Source: Dryococelus australis (Eukaryota > Arthropoda > Insecta > Phasmatodea > Phasmatidae). From it: a DNA stretch of 64,000 bases. A model generated the notes under the pieces. It was not told the DNA's origin. It ran no database searches and was given only the letters and a program-made list of their open reading frames with translations. The position numbers and the translations under genes were made by a program. This document shows, piece after piece, positions 38,670-50,421 of the stretch. How positions within the stretch are numbered: the first letter of the stretch is position 1; each line of letters starts with the position of its first letter. The stretch covers positions 112,086,623 to 112,150,622 of the forward strand of contig CM056993.1 in assembly GCA_029891345.1 (NCBI GenBank), read 5' to 3'.

Positions 38670-40790
38670 CACTACAATATTTTTCGTGGCAATACAACGG
38701 CTCATCTTATCCGTGGTATTATGGTTTCAGGACACCTGTATATTTGCAAAAACCATGGATGTTCTAGACAGCTACATGTTGGTTTCTGTTATGATAGAAC
38801 TGGTTGGTTTCTGTTTTATTCTGGTGGTGTCCATTTGTATCTGTTGTGTTTCGTTGGTTTCTATTGTGATGCAGCAGTTGTTTTCTGTTGTGTTCTTATG
38901 GTTTCCACTGTTTACTGTTGTGATTATTGATTTATTATGCTGTAGCCAGTGGGTTTGTGTTGTATTCTAGCTTTTGATTAGTTTCCATTTTGTTTTATTG
39001 GTTTCTAATATGCTTCGTTGGTTTTCAATTGTGATAAACCTAGTTGATTTCTATTGTATTCTAGTGGTTTCCATTGTTCTTTATTGGTTTATATTGCTGT
39101 GTAGCCAGTTGGAATCTGTTGTGCTGAAAGCAGTTGGTTTGTTTTGTGTTGTAGTGGTTTCCATTGGTTTCTGTTGTGTTTTATAGATTTGTGTTATTAT
39201 GTAGCCTGTTGATTTCTGTTGTAAACTAGTAGTTTCAATTGCATTTTGTTGGTTCCTATTGTGCTAGCAAGTTATTTTCTATTCTATTCAGATTTTTTAA
39301 GTTGAATTCTTTTGTTTTGTTGGTTTCTATGGTGCTGTAGCCATTTGGTTTCTAGTGTAATTCAGTTGTTTCTGTTGCTTACTGTTCTGCTGTAGCCATT
39401 TGGTTTTTGTTGGTTTGTATCCACCATATTTTGTTGGTTTTTATTGTGTTTTGGTTAATTTTGAGATTAACTGAGTGGGTCTCTGTTCTTGGTTTCTAGT
39501 GTAATTCAGTTGTTTCTGTTGCTTACTGTTCTGCTGTAGCCATTTGGTTTTTGTTGGTTTGTATCCACCATATTTTGTTGGTTTTTATTGTGTTTTGGTT
39601 AATTTTGAGATTAACTGAGTGGGTCTCTGTTCTTTTCTAGTGGTTTATGTTGGTGTTTTGTTTCAATGATGCAGTAGTTTTTATTTCTTTGTTGTATTTT
39701 AATGGTTTCCATTATTTATGTTGTGTCTGTTTGGTTTCCATTGTGCTGTGTGGACATAATTGTTTTCCATAGTGTTCTGTTGGTTTCTGTTGCCATTGTC
39801 TTTTGGGCTCTGTTGTATTCAGATCATTTTAAATTGAATTCTGCTGTGTTTTGTGTGTTTCTATTCCATTCAGATTATTTAAATAAAATTCTGCTGTTTT
39901 GTTGGTTTGTATTGTGCTATAGTCAGTTGGTCTCTATTGTATTCTAGATTTTCTACTGGTTTTGTTATGCTGTGGCATGATAATTTCTGTCATATTCTAG
40001 TGGATGTTTTTTGTTTCTCTTGTATTATTGTGGTTTCCTTTTGTTTCTTTTGTGTTTTGCTTGTTTCTAACTTGTGTTGTTGGTTTCAATTGTGTTTTGT
40101 TTGTTTATATTGTGATAAAATTAGTTTGTTTCTGTTGTACTCTAGTGGTTTCCATTGTATGTTTTGTTTCAATTTACAGTAGTTTTTTATTTTTGTTGTA
40201 TTTTGGTGGTTTCCATTATTTATGTTGTGTCTTTTTGGTTTCTGTTGTGCTGTAGTGGACATAATTGTTTTCCATAGTGTTATGTTGGTTTCTGTTGTCA
40301 TTGTCTTTTGGGTTCTATTGAATTCATATTGTTTTTAATTGAATTATGCTGTGTTTTGTGTGTTTCTATTGTGCTGTAGTCAGTTGGTTTCTGAGTATTC
40401 TAGTAGTATCCACTTGTTTTGTTTTGCTTTAGTATTATAATATCTGTCATATTCTAGTGGATTCCATTGGTTTTGTCCTGTGTTCCTTTGGTGTCCATTG
40501 TTGTTTGTCGTATTCTAGTGAATTCCAGTGGTTTCTTTTGTGCGTGTCTGTATTCTGAGTTGTTGTGTTTTGTTGATTTCTGTTGGGGTGTTGGCAGTCA
40601 ATTTTGGTTGTATATGAGTGGTTTTCATTGGTTTCTTTTTTACTCTATTCTGTTAGTAATTAATATAATCTTACTGTCTAAACTCATTTATATTGTGTTT
40701 TGTTGGTTTCTATGGTGCTGTATCTGTTGATTTTTGTTGCATTTCTTGTTATATCTATTGGAGTTTTCTATTTTTTGTAGTTTTCTTTTT
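38670..40790. repeat. Minisatellite array M1, G/T-rich strand
   Basis: About 2.1 kb built from variants of short modules: TTGGTTTCTGTTGTATTCTA, GTGGTTTCCATTGG, TTTCTGTTGTGTTTTGTTGG and TTTCTATTGTGCTGTAGCCA. When complete, the modules run to a unit of about 75 bp. Copies are decayed and the order is irregular, except for a perfect 144-bp duplication. Hydrophobic Val/Leu/Phe frames across the array come from the composition and are not genes. The same modules occur in inverted orientation at 40830-41265, 45160-45440 and 46905-47640. Confidence 0.9.
39347..39634. repeat. Perfect 144-bp tandem duplication inside M1
   Basis: 39347-39490 and 39491-39634 are identical by direct reading, while surrounding units differ at many positions. 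It is therefore much younger than the rest of the array, or an assembly duplication. Confidence 0.9.
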
Positions 40791-40829
40791 GCACTTCCTT
40801 CATCAGACTTCATCAGAAAAAAAACAGAA

Positions 40830-41265
40830 AGAAAATATAAGCCAATAGAAACCATTCATACTACATCCTTATCAGCAGAATAAAATAAACAATTACCAAT
40901 GAAATATTACAGTAACCAATGGAAAGCTTTAGAAATACAACAAAAAACTAAAAAAAAAAAAACACAAGCTGGGTCAATAGTATTTCATCAGAAACTAACA
41001 GGGCGAAATCCCATAAAACAGATGGAACACAACAGAAACCAATAGAAATCACAAAACATAAGCTGGATCAATAGTATTTCATCAGAAACTAACAGGGTGA
41101 AATTCCATAAAAACTGATGGAACACAACAGAAACCAATAGAAATCACTGGAACTAGCCATCTGAATACATCACAATAAAATGCAACAGTAGCCAAAAAAA
41201 TGCAACAGATACAACAAAATACAATGGAATGTACTATAATTCCAACAGAAAACTACAAAACACAT
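40830..41265. repeat. Minisatellite M1 modules in inverted orientation (M2)
   Basis: A/C-rich strand with ACAACAGAAACCAATAGAAA and related words, the reverse complement of the M1 modules. It includes a near-perfect duplication with a 94-bp period (around 40968 and 41062: CAATAGTATTTCATCAGAAA in both). It ends about 20 bp before the R2 terminus. Confidence 0.88.
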
Positions 41266-41284
41266 TGTAAACAAAAGTAGAATA

Positions 41285-43205
41285 TGATGCAGTTGGGTGA
41301 GACACCAGATGAACAATGAGACAAATACTTACTGGTAATATGTGTGCCAGCGGTGCTTCCCAATCACTGCACTATTGAGATTCAGGGTTCTCAGGGATAC
41401 TGTGGGTTCTGTGTGTCCATCTCACCCGTGCGTATTTACAAACGTGTAGGCAATACTAAACTTTTACTAAACACACTTTGAAATAATCACTTAATAAAAT
41501 ATGTGTGGCTAGAACACTGTCACTACTGAATAAAAGTGGTAAGTTCAATGTAAACTTGTTTTTATTGTTACTATGCATACACATCAACATGCCTATGAAA
41601 TTATGATTATCTCGGTCATGACTAGCCACTTCCGCTTGGGTGCTCCCCCGCCCGCATTTAATCTATGGCACGCCTAGATAGATTATCTCACCGAGGTGCG
41701 TGAAAGCATAGCCTTCACAGGAGAAGAGGGCCGACAGCCGCTAGGGTAGACTGACGGTTTTTAGACAGGACACAGTGAATTACAAATGGAAACACTTTAT
41801 GAGACATATTAACTCATGTGATTACTCGGCATCACTAACGCAAACTCGTTGGGGCTCACCCTGCAGTACGTGGGTATTATGCTGACGTACTATAGACAGA
41901 GCCAGCTAGGATGGGAGTAATTGCACCCTACACAAATTACAAAATTCCATAAACCCTTGAATGATACATTAAATAAGATGGGACACGAGATGAGTATTCA
42001 CAATAAACACACAGATGTTTGAAAACAAGTTTAGATGGCGGGAATGCCGCTGGATGAAGTTCATAGCGGACCACGTGGTGCAGGTGGAATTGCAATATTT
42101 CTTTGTAAAAAACAGCAAATTAAAATAGCACAAAATATTCTTCTGAGCGAGAAAATGATTCTCTTTACGACTTTAAGTGATTGCAGGCGTGTAACATGCC
42201 TGATAGCTGTAAAATCAAACATGAAAGTGACCGTGTGGTCAAACACAAATTGCATCGATTTACGAGAAAATTACACGCAACCCTGACAAATATTTAACAT
42301 AGAACCCTGAATAAAATATTGCAGATACAATATTACATAAATAATAAGCTCTCAAGATGCAGTTATGGCGTACACAAATACTTGGCGTCGGTCAGCGACG
42401 TGGCTATACGTGATGTTACAGTAAAATATTCAAACATGGAAAAATACCCTCAAATACCTACATGAAAACAAAGCCCTTTAATTTGCATTTACTAATAATG
42501 GAGAAATTACAATGAAATGCCAGTAACATAGGCGGATGTCGCCTGATTCAAGATGCGCGGGTCGCGTGACCTCTCAGATACATTTTTCCTCCTTCCCGTC
42601 AATGAAGTTAAAATTGCCCCAAGGGTGAAATAAATTAGTAAAGTGGAAGCATAATGCTGGGGAAAATGTCTGGCAAAATGTACAGAAGTAAAGGTTGACC
42701 GGTAAACTAAATTGGTTATTGAAACATACATCAGTGAACAAAAGTTGTAGAGCATACGTGAGAGTGTCTTACCTCGCCAGCTCTCCTCGACAGACTGTCC
42801 AGAGACAAGCGTCACACGTACCTACCATGGCTGCCTACGGGGTTCACATAAGCGGAAGTGCTATGCAAGCAGAGTAAAATATTTTTTTATGGAAATAAAA
42901 TTGCACAAATTAAATTAAATACTGTTTGACATTTTGTAATTTTTTTGTAATTTTTCATATTATTTCAGTCTCTCTTTATGACGGAGTTCACACCGGAATA
43001 TTAGTGTTCTTAATCTTGGTGCTGCGTGCACTTTGAATTTCATAACCAAACAATTTTAAAATAGCAGCAAACACTTTAAAACATTTTAAGATATATTATA
43101 CCCTGCAAATACAAATTTAAACACATTTTACACTGAAAAATAATATTTATGTGAAAGTTAAAAACTTTGGCCTCTTTGCGCATGTGCAGGACACTTCCTG
43201 GCGGA
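41285..43205 (-). mobile_element. R2: second copy of the R family, inverted
   Basis: On the plus strand it begins TGATGCAGTTGGGTGAGACA, the reverse complement of the family's right end, and stays collinear with R1 and R3 to about 43205. There the left end is missing: the TGATGCYGGCTAACAG terminus is not present. It is uninterrupted at the position where R3 carries a pogo-like element (complement AACTTTCACATAAATATTAT) and so serves as the empty site. Confidence 0.85.
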
Positions 43206-43935
43206 CAACCATCAAAAAGTTCCACCTTCATTTTTTCCTTGGGAAAACTTAATGGTGAACATAATGTCCACTGGCAGTCAGGCACGTTACTAATTTGTTT
43301 GTGACCTTCTCTCTGCTGGAGAAAGCTTTGAATCATTTCTTTTGTCTTTCATGCTAATTACTTTTGACTTTGTACCCTAGACAATTTTAATCTCAGTTAT
43401 TCAAAATTATACATTTTTGAGGGGTTAAAGTTGATTTAATGCAGTTCTGGTTTTGCCATTGCAAAAAAAGTTTCAGCCTTCTTCTTTGTTAATCTCTTTG
43501 CTTTCCCTAATGATACTGTTTCAAGAATGCAGAAAGTTAAATCTGGATGCCTTTTGAGGAAATCTCTTAATCACTGTTTTCCTGCCAGGCTTTTCAACAC
43601 CGTAAATTGATTATTTAATGACTTTACTACTGTCAATTGTTAAGCTAGAGTCATAACATCTGAGGCCCGATGGCCATAAAATCTTTCATCCATTATCTTG
43701 CAGTACTGTGTAAGTTCATTTTCAATTTCGTTTCCCAAGGTACTGTTTCTACCTATTTTGCATTCAAAGTAATTCATAAAATGTTTTAGTCTTTTGGTTT
43801 ACATAAGTTTCTAATATTGACAGTGGAACTTTGAAAGCCCTAGCAGCTTTTAAACACAGTAACCCATTTCTTTGTACCTTACAGCTTCTATTGTTTTATG
43901 CATCGAATCTGGATCCCATGGCCGTCTGGCAGGAA
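43205..43935 (-). pseudogene. Pipsqueak-type pogo transposase remnant
   Basis: On the minus strand, with frameshifts and stops, the sequence shows WDPDSMHKTIEAV and AFKVPLSILETYV (a pipsqueak-type helix-turn-helix), then NEIENELTQYCKIMDERFYG, RDFLKRHPDLTF (CENP-B-type region) and PLSFPKEKMKVELFDGCPPG from the DDE domain. This order is that of pogo-related transposases with a psq DNA-binding domain, a different group from the Tigger-like pseudogene at 12107. A segment between the second and last parts is deleted. The pseudogene stops where R2 begins, so one of the two truncated the other. Confidence 0.8.
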
Positions 43936-45159
43936 TACCGGAAGTATTTTACATCTAAAAAAAGAAGGAAAAAACACTTCATTAAAACATATTATAGTGA
44001 TTAATGTCAATTAAAATAATATAATGTAATACTTAGATAAAACACATTGCACAATTTATAAATCTCATAAGACAAAATAGACTACAAAATTATTACAAAA
44101 AGTGGAGTGCGGCTTATATAAGAGATATTGGTATAAAAATTCCCCCCTCCCCCCCACCCCTTAAACATGTTTGGAAATTTGTCATCATGCAGTACAGTTT
44201 AATGTTTTAACTTAAAGGAAGGAAGGGAAGAAGAAGAGAAAAAATCTCTCCACTCAAGCCATTATTTGTTCACTCACATTCATAGACAAAATAACCTTCA
44301 TCTTGCACATGTAAAATTTAAACATGTAGTCATGTTACCATCTGTGGAATAGTAACTGCATGACGTATATTTGTAAACATCGTAACATAATACAAAATTT
44401 CTGTCACAAATGTTTTGTAGGAGAGAAATTTAGTTGGAATTTATTATGTTTGTACGAAATTGTGACTTAACAAGATTTATAGGAATACAATAATTCAGTG
44501 CGGCCTATAATTGAAATATTAAGCATCCCTAATTTTTTATCAAAAACTTCAGGTGCAGCCTATACACGCCAAAATATGTATACGCTTGAAGTGTCACTTG
44601 AGAGAAACGTAAACATAGTCTTAATTTCTGATATCCAAAATTAAGCACCAATTGGTATCCAAAATTAGTAATTTTATATCATGAAGTTCAAGAAAGATAA
44701 CTTTAATGCGATGCATGGAAACCATTTCTGCCATATTGCCTTATTTTGTCATAATTTATGCTAATTATGAGAATGCAGATATAATGTTAGTGTCTTACCT
44801 TCACAATCAAATAAGTCTTTCTCTTGGAGTAAAAGAATTTTTATCTGCCTTGAAAACTTTTCACCAACAATGAAAAAGATATGGCTGCATCCAAATATAT
44901 GAAACTTTCACTGGAGCAAAGATATATTATTGTGCGTTATTTACACTCTAGTCCGGTAGATCACAGCATCAAACTTCTGCTGAACAGCACTATCCAAATT
45001 TTGGAAACTGTCCAAAATATAGTCATTTTACCCTAATAGAACTCTATTTCTGTTCTTTAATAATTTAATTTTTTAACATTAATTATTTTCTGCACACATT
45101 TGGAAATGAAAATGCCACTACTTAAAAAAAAAAAAAAACTAAATTCCTTTACTGTAGCT
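43936..45159. other. MITE-like inverted sequence (about 44100-44590) and AT-rich DNA
   Basis: GAGTGCGGCTTATATAAGAG (44106-44125) and, in reverse, CGTGTATAGGCTGCACCTGA (near 44550-44569), with a third related phrase GTGCGGCCTATAATTG near 44498, suggest a small element with subterminal repeats. Ends and target duplication are not resolved. The rest holds nothing recognisable. Confidence 0.35.
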
Positions 45160-45440
45160 AAATTCCCAATTCAGAAACCAACAAGAACCACTAGTAATAC
45201 AAGGAAAACCATTAGATTAGAGTACAACAGAAACTAAAAAATATCAACAGAAAGCAAATAAAACTACTCAAAAGACAACAAAAACCAATGGGATGAAATA
45301 CAATAAAACTTCACATAACACAACAGAAACCTACTGAAACCACTGGGAATACAATGGAAACCAACAGGTTATAGGAACAGAAACAAAAAAAGTACAACAG
45401 AAACCAATGGAAACTACTGGAATACAACAGATCCCAACAA
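45160..45440. repeat. Minisatellite M3, A/C-rich strand
   Basis: Modules such as AACAGAAACCAATGGAAACT and ACTGGAATACAACAG are the reverse complement of M1 words, as in M2. Confidence 0.85.
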
Positions 45441-46904
45441 ACTATGGCACAACATAATCTAACTGATGTCGCCCTCACTGCTCTGCTTGGGAGGTAGACT
45501 ACTGCCGCTCTGCTCCTGCATCATGCATGTGTGTTCGTGTGTCTCATGCACGGGTCCCAGCGATTCATGCGGGAACCGTATCAGGAACCGGTTCACGACC
45601 TGCTGGATTTCTGGCCAACACTAGTGATCTCTTACATGTGTGTATGCTCTGTTAAATTGATCATTGCTCTACAAAGTAGATTCAACGTGTAACCAGAGGA
45701 CATGTTATATTTTCAAAACCCCTGCTAATTGAAGCGTAATTAGCTAGTGAGTGCAAACCCATGTGGTCGTGAAACCCGCCCTTCATCCATGGAGTGTTAA
45801 CACTTATAATTCTTTCCTCAATTTTCTAGTATCAATCCTATATTTATTTTGTTTTGAAAGGCATAAATAATAATAGTGAACAACTATAATTCAGACATGC
45901 AAATATTTTATCAGTTCTGGTTTACACTGTAAAAGCTTGATCAAACTAAATTCTCATTCTGTGTGTTGTTGTGCTTATACAATTATATTTCAGTTTGTTT
46001 TGTCTTGTAGTGTTCTCATAATTATGCAATTATTCATTTTATGCCTTCATGTGCCCTGCTGGCCCATTCCGGCTTAGGTTACTTAAAGGATGAAAACCAG
46101 TATTTAAGCAGACTGACTCAGGAACTCTAAGTACAGAGTTGAACTTGTCAGAATATTTTGTTAAGTATTTCAGTGTCTCTCTTATGTTTTATTAAATTTT
46201 TCAGTGTAATTGTGCCATATTGTATATGTAACTTTTTCTATGACAGTTGGGAGGAGATCACGGGCTGGTGCCTGGCCATCTTTCCCCACTTTGTTAGCCA
46301 TGACTTCGTGGGTGTAGGGAGTGCACACGCATTGTTTCACAGGAGCCTTCACCTTTGTTTGAATCTATAGCTTCTCCATAGCACAACATAGCATATTGGA
46401 ACCTTGTGTTTTCGTCAGCTCTACTCCCGTGATTGTGCTCCAATCTCTTTTGGACACACTGCCCCGGAGATTTATTTTCATTTCATTTATTTATGTACTG
46501 AACACTACTTCTCTCCGCTTCGGCTTGTGGCATGCCTAATTTCTATGTCTGCTTAAGTCTCAGGTCATTGTGTTGAATGTGTAATGGTGTCCCTCTTTCA
46601 TCAATTATTAATTTTTGATCAGAGTCTCTGTTCTTTATTGCTCATGTACGTAATTTCCTTTGGGTCATGGCCCACTCCAGGCATTTTACTCCATTATCTA
46701 GTGTTTTGCAAACTGTGTGAGACGTACTGACTTACTTTGAGACCTTGACTTACTTTGAGACCTGTACATTGTGAGGGGACCGCGACTCACACGTGAATAG
46801 ATGAGTTGGCGAACTGATGAACCTAAGAACTCATTTCATAAACTTTCAAGTCATGGGTAAGGATTTGTTACTAATCCAATGTACCTAGCCCCTCACTCAT
46901 GCCA
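45441..46904. other. No gene seen
   Basis: Lies between two minisatellite arrays. About 46080-46800 is less AT-rich and contains CAGTATTTAAGCAGACTGAC, which could be a promoter-like stretch of an LTR. I found no matching termini. Confidence 0.45.
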
Positions 46905-47640
46905 AAACTACATCACAAAAACACAACGTACACAAGTGGTAATCACTAGAATACAACAAGAACCAACTGGCTACAGCAGAATATAAACCAACAAAATGCA
47001 ACAGAAAACAATGGAAACCAAAAGAATACCACAGAAACCAACTGGCTACAACACAGTAAAAACCAATAAAACATGACAGAAACCAAACACAATAGAAACT
47101 TACAAAACCCAACAGAAACCAATGTGAAACACTAGAATACAACAGAAAGCAACTAGTTATGGCACAATAGAAATCAACAATACACAACAGAAACCGATGG
47201 AAACCACTATAATACAACAGAAACAAACTGGTTATGGGACAGTAGTAATCAACAAAAGACAACAGAAACCAATTGAAACCACTAGAATACAGCCGAAACC
47301 AACTGGTTACAGTACAGTAGAAACCAATTCACTATGGCACTATAGAAACTTACAAAACATGACAAAGACCAATGTAAAACACTAGAATACAACAGAAACA
47401 AACTTTCTATGACACAATGGAAACCAATGGAAACAAGTAGAATACAACAAAACCCAAAAGACTTTAATGCTATAGAAATTAACATACTGATAAAAACCAA
47501 TGGATACCATTAGGTTACAAAAAAAACTACAGACAGCAACCCAATAGAATCTAGTGGAAACAGGTAAAATTCCATATTAAACACAACAAATTATATAACA
47601 GTAACTAACAGCATTGACATAGAAACCAACAACATTTTTC
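46905..47640. repeat. Minisatellite M4, A/C-rich strand
   Basis: Fourth array of the same modules: AACCAACTGGCTACA, ACAACAGAAACCAATGGAAA and CACTAGAATACAACAGAAA. At about 47636 the orientation flips back to M1-type words (TTTTCTGTTGTGTTTTATGT), so the array end is itself palindromic. Confidence 0.88.
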
Positions 47641-47942
47641 TGTTGTGTTTTATGTTGGTATCTATTGTTAATTTTGTGGTAGGGATTTTTGCTTCTAAAT
47701 GGCAAGTAGTGTGGTCCTAACTATATTGCTTTTTAAGTCAGCTCAAGCCACGGTTGCCAATGTCCACCTCACTAGCCAAACACACTACACACTTGAAATT
47801 TCATTTATCTATCTTTCATTACCCTCATCCCAGTTACTCAGCAGAAAACTGGGCCCGGTCAGGCATGCAGCCTGCAAATGGCAGTAGTTTTAATCAGGGA
47901 AATGTGAAAAAATTTAAAAGCCATTTATATACGTATATTTGA

Positions 47943-48347
47943 TACATGGTTGCCACTCATCTGGAAAACAGGGAAATGTCAGGCAAATTGAAAACTCTCA
48001 GGGTAATCAAGGAAATATCAGGGAATTTCGAACAAGTTATCTAAATGTTAATGAATTCTGTATATATCTCCTATTTATTTGGCAGTTCTATCATTGCTTG
48101 TGCACCATTACCAGAATCATATAAAATTGTTTGTTTGATTGTGGACAAAATGTTTAGGTATTTTTTGTTGCAATTTATGTAGGGAGCAATTCTGTAAGTA
48201 TTTCTGTCTAAAAGTGTATAATGCAAATGAATCAATCCTTACAGAAAAAAAATGTAACAAAAGGTCAGGATGAAAAACTTTTTTTGTTGGGAAATCAGGA
48301 AAATGTCAGGGGATTTTCCAATGGCAAAAAGGTAGCAACCCTGTGAA
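47943..48347. mobile_element. MITE-like element with GGTTGCYAC ends
   Basis: About 400 bp starting GGTTGCCACTCATCTGGAAA. Its right end, read in reverse, is GGTTGCTACCTTTTTGCCAT. Internal phrases CAGGGAAATGTCAGG and GAAATATCAGGGAATTT recur. Inverted ends and noncoding AT-rich content fit a MITE. The superfamily is not determined. Confidence 0.5.
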
Positions 48348-48985
48348 ACATAATTTCAATTTGTATTATAAATGAAAACACTTTTTCAACTCAATTATAT
48401 ATGCTAACAGATTAGTACTCTGGGCCTATTCTGTAACCCCAATGCTTGTTGGTGAAAATATGAATGCTTTTGGCCAGGATATAAGTACTGTACTGTAGTT
48501 CTGGATATGGTTTGCAACATTGTGCATTTGGTGTATTTATCCCAGTATAGTTTTATACAGTAATATTTTTTGTTCCGTAACGTGCATTGCTATGTTGTTA
48601 AATAGTTTGTATTAACTTTTCCCTACTACCAAAAAATTTAATGTGTGCAGTGTTTTAAGATGGGTGGAGCAACAAAATTAACACCAATTAGTTTGAATAG
48701 ATTGAAATATATGCATGGTGTTAAAGAGGAGAAAAATAGTTACATATGGTTTTATGAAAAAATTAGCCAAGCATGTAAAAGTATTAAACTTTTTTTTAAA
48801 CATTTACTTTACAATTTTTAAGTTTTCATAATATAACGAGATCCTTAGGGAGTAAGTACACTGCTGTGTCAGGTATAACGTGATAGCAAAGGATAATCTG
48901 CTTGTCATGATAAAAATTAAGTATTTCTAAAAACTGTATTTTTGAACTAATATTTTTCTGTTTTTCAAACAACGTTTTGTTACAG

Positions 48986-49118
48986 AACCAGGTGCTCAAC
49001 ACATTATTAAATATAATTCGCTTGTCTACTGCTAACGAAATGACTAGGAAAAAAGTGAAAACACTTATCATGGTGGATATCCATGCCAGAGATGTAATTC
49101 ACAAGATGTATCGTTCTC
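48986..49118 (+). CDS. Dynein heavy chain, linker-region exon D (133 bp)
   Basis: Fourth dynein exon: 44 codons plus one base, acceptor TTTTGTTACAG, donor GTGAGT. It begins in phase 0, directly after exon C, with NQVLNTLLNIIRLSTANEM and then reads KVKTLIMVDIHARDVIHKMY. The 'v.vHaRDvi..l' block is one of the most conserved points of the dynein linker and settles the identification. The next exon should start in phase 1 and encode the stretch with a conserved Phe-x-Trp before AAA1. I do not see it in the remaining 14.9 kb. The gene therefore continues to the right of the window. Confidence 0.93.
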
Positions 49119-50368
49119 GTGAGTTTCTGAAAACTTATTTACCTTTTAATACAATTAACGATCGGAAACAATGTCTTACTGTTATATGAAGCAGAAGTGA
49201 CTTGCTAAGTGAGGAGTGATACTAGGCTGTTTTTATTATTCCAAAAATATTTTGTTTCATTATTTTTTTCTGTTATTTATATTTAGTTATTTTTAAATTT
49301 TATAATTTGTTTCCTTTTTCACTCATTAATTTGCATTTTTACGTGCACCTATGTTAAAGGTTACAGTTTTCCTGTATGGTACACAAGCTGAAATGGAGAT
49401 CTGTCAGAGGTGCATGAATTTAACAAATTTGTTTTGTAGAAGTATAAACTTCTCACTCTTTTATATACTCAGGCCATAATTGTTTATTTATTGGCTGCAG
49501 TCATGGTGCAAATATTTTGTTTATGCAGCTTGGTTTTACGTGATTGTGTCACATTACTTCTTCCTGTTTTAGGGGCTAAATAGTTGAACAGGGCTTGTCA
49601 GAACTACTGTGGTCCAGTCATAAAATAACAGTATAATATACATGCTTGAAGTATAGCCTGCCACTAAAATAACATGCAAAATTCACATACATACCTCAAT
49701 TATTAAACTCTCCAATTACAGTACATTAATATGTAGCTAATTTCAAATCATACAAATCATACTTAGTTAAACTCGTACACATGATCATATACCACCTTAA
49801 TTTATTGACATACATTTGCTGTTGAGAATACGAGTCTTCCATTTTTGTTCTGTTGTATGATAAATAAATTTAAAACAACCAGCTACCATTTACTTCATCA
49901 CAATGACTTTTATCTTCTTTTCAAACACTGTGACTATTTTTACCATCTTTAGATTGGTAGGTAGAGAGTTATGTTGGTATAATGTATCTTTTTTACAATT
50001 AAGAGCTAATCAGTTTTTAAAATGTTTCATTTGGTTAAAGTTAGATTTATTTGTGTCATTGTTTTGATTATGTCAGTATCTAATATGTTGATTTTAATTT
50101 TTAACATATGAAACGTTACAGATAATTTTGCCAATCACATAAGAAGCCAAACTCCCAACTGTAAATGTGAAGTGAAGTGAAGTGAGTTGAAGAGACATGA
50201 GGGGCTCTTAACAGAGAGGTCTTGAGAGCCATGGAAGGTGATAGAGGTGAGTATGGAGCAGTGCCGGAATGATGGGGTGGGGGAAACGGGAGATCCCAGA
50301 GAAAACCTGCCGACCAGAAGCATCGTCTGGCATGATTTTCACATGCGAAAATCTGGTAACCCGGCGAA

Positions 50369-50378
50369 GGATTGAACC
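50369..50378 (-). promoter_or_regulatory. Pol III B box of the SINE
   Basis: Minus strand GGTTCAATCC, matching the tRNA B-box GGTTCGANTCC with G to A change and one base fewer. Confidence 0.8.
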
Positions 50379-50409
50379 TGGTTTGCCTTGGTGGGAGGTG
50401 AGCAGGCTA

Positions 50410-50421
50410 ACTGCTCAGCCA
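50410..50421 (-). promoter_or_regulatory. Pol III A box of the SINE
   Basis: Minus strand TGGCTGAGCAGT, matching the tRNA A-box pattern TGGCNNAGTNGG except at the end. Confidence 0.75.

Larger units (their letters stand above)
35647..48985 (+). other. Dynein intron C-D (13.3 kb)
   Basis: GTCAGT donor to TTTTGTTACAG acceptor. It contains a pogo-like terminal fragment, LTR-like GC-rich blocks, the inverted minisatellite arrays, R2, a pipsqueak-type transposase pseudogene and two MITE-like elements. Exons C and D join in phase 0. Confidence 0.85.

Noticed and set aside
38662..40730. Several frames of 60-100 codons resembling hydrophobic membrane proteins
   Set aside because: The Val/Leu/Phe/Cys content follows from the G/T-rich minisatellite modules; the frames repeat with the array and change register.
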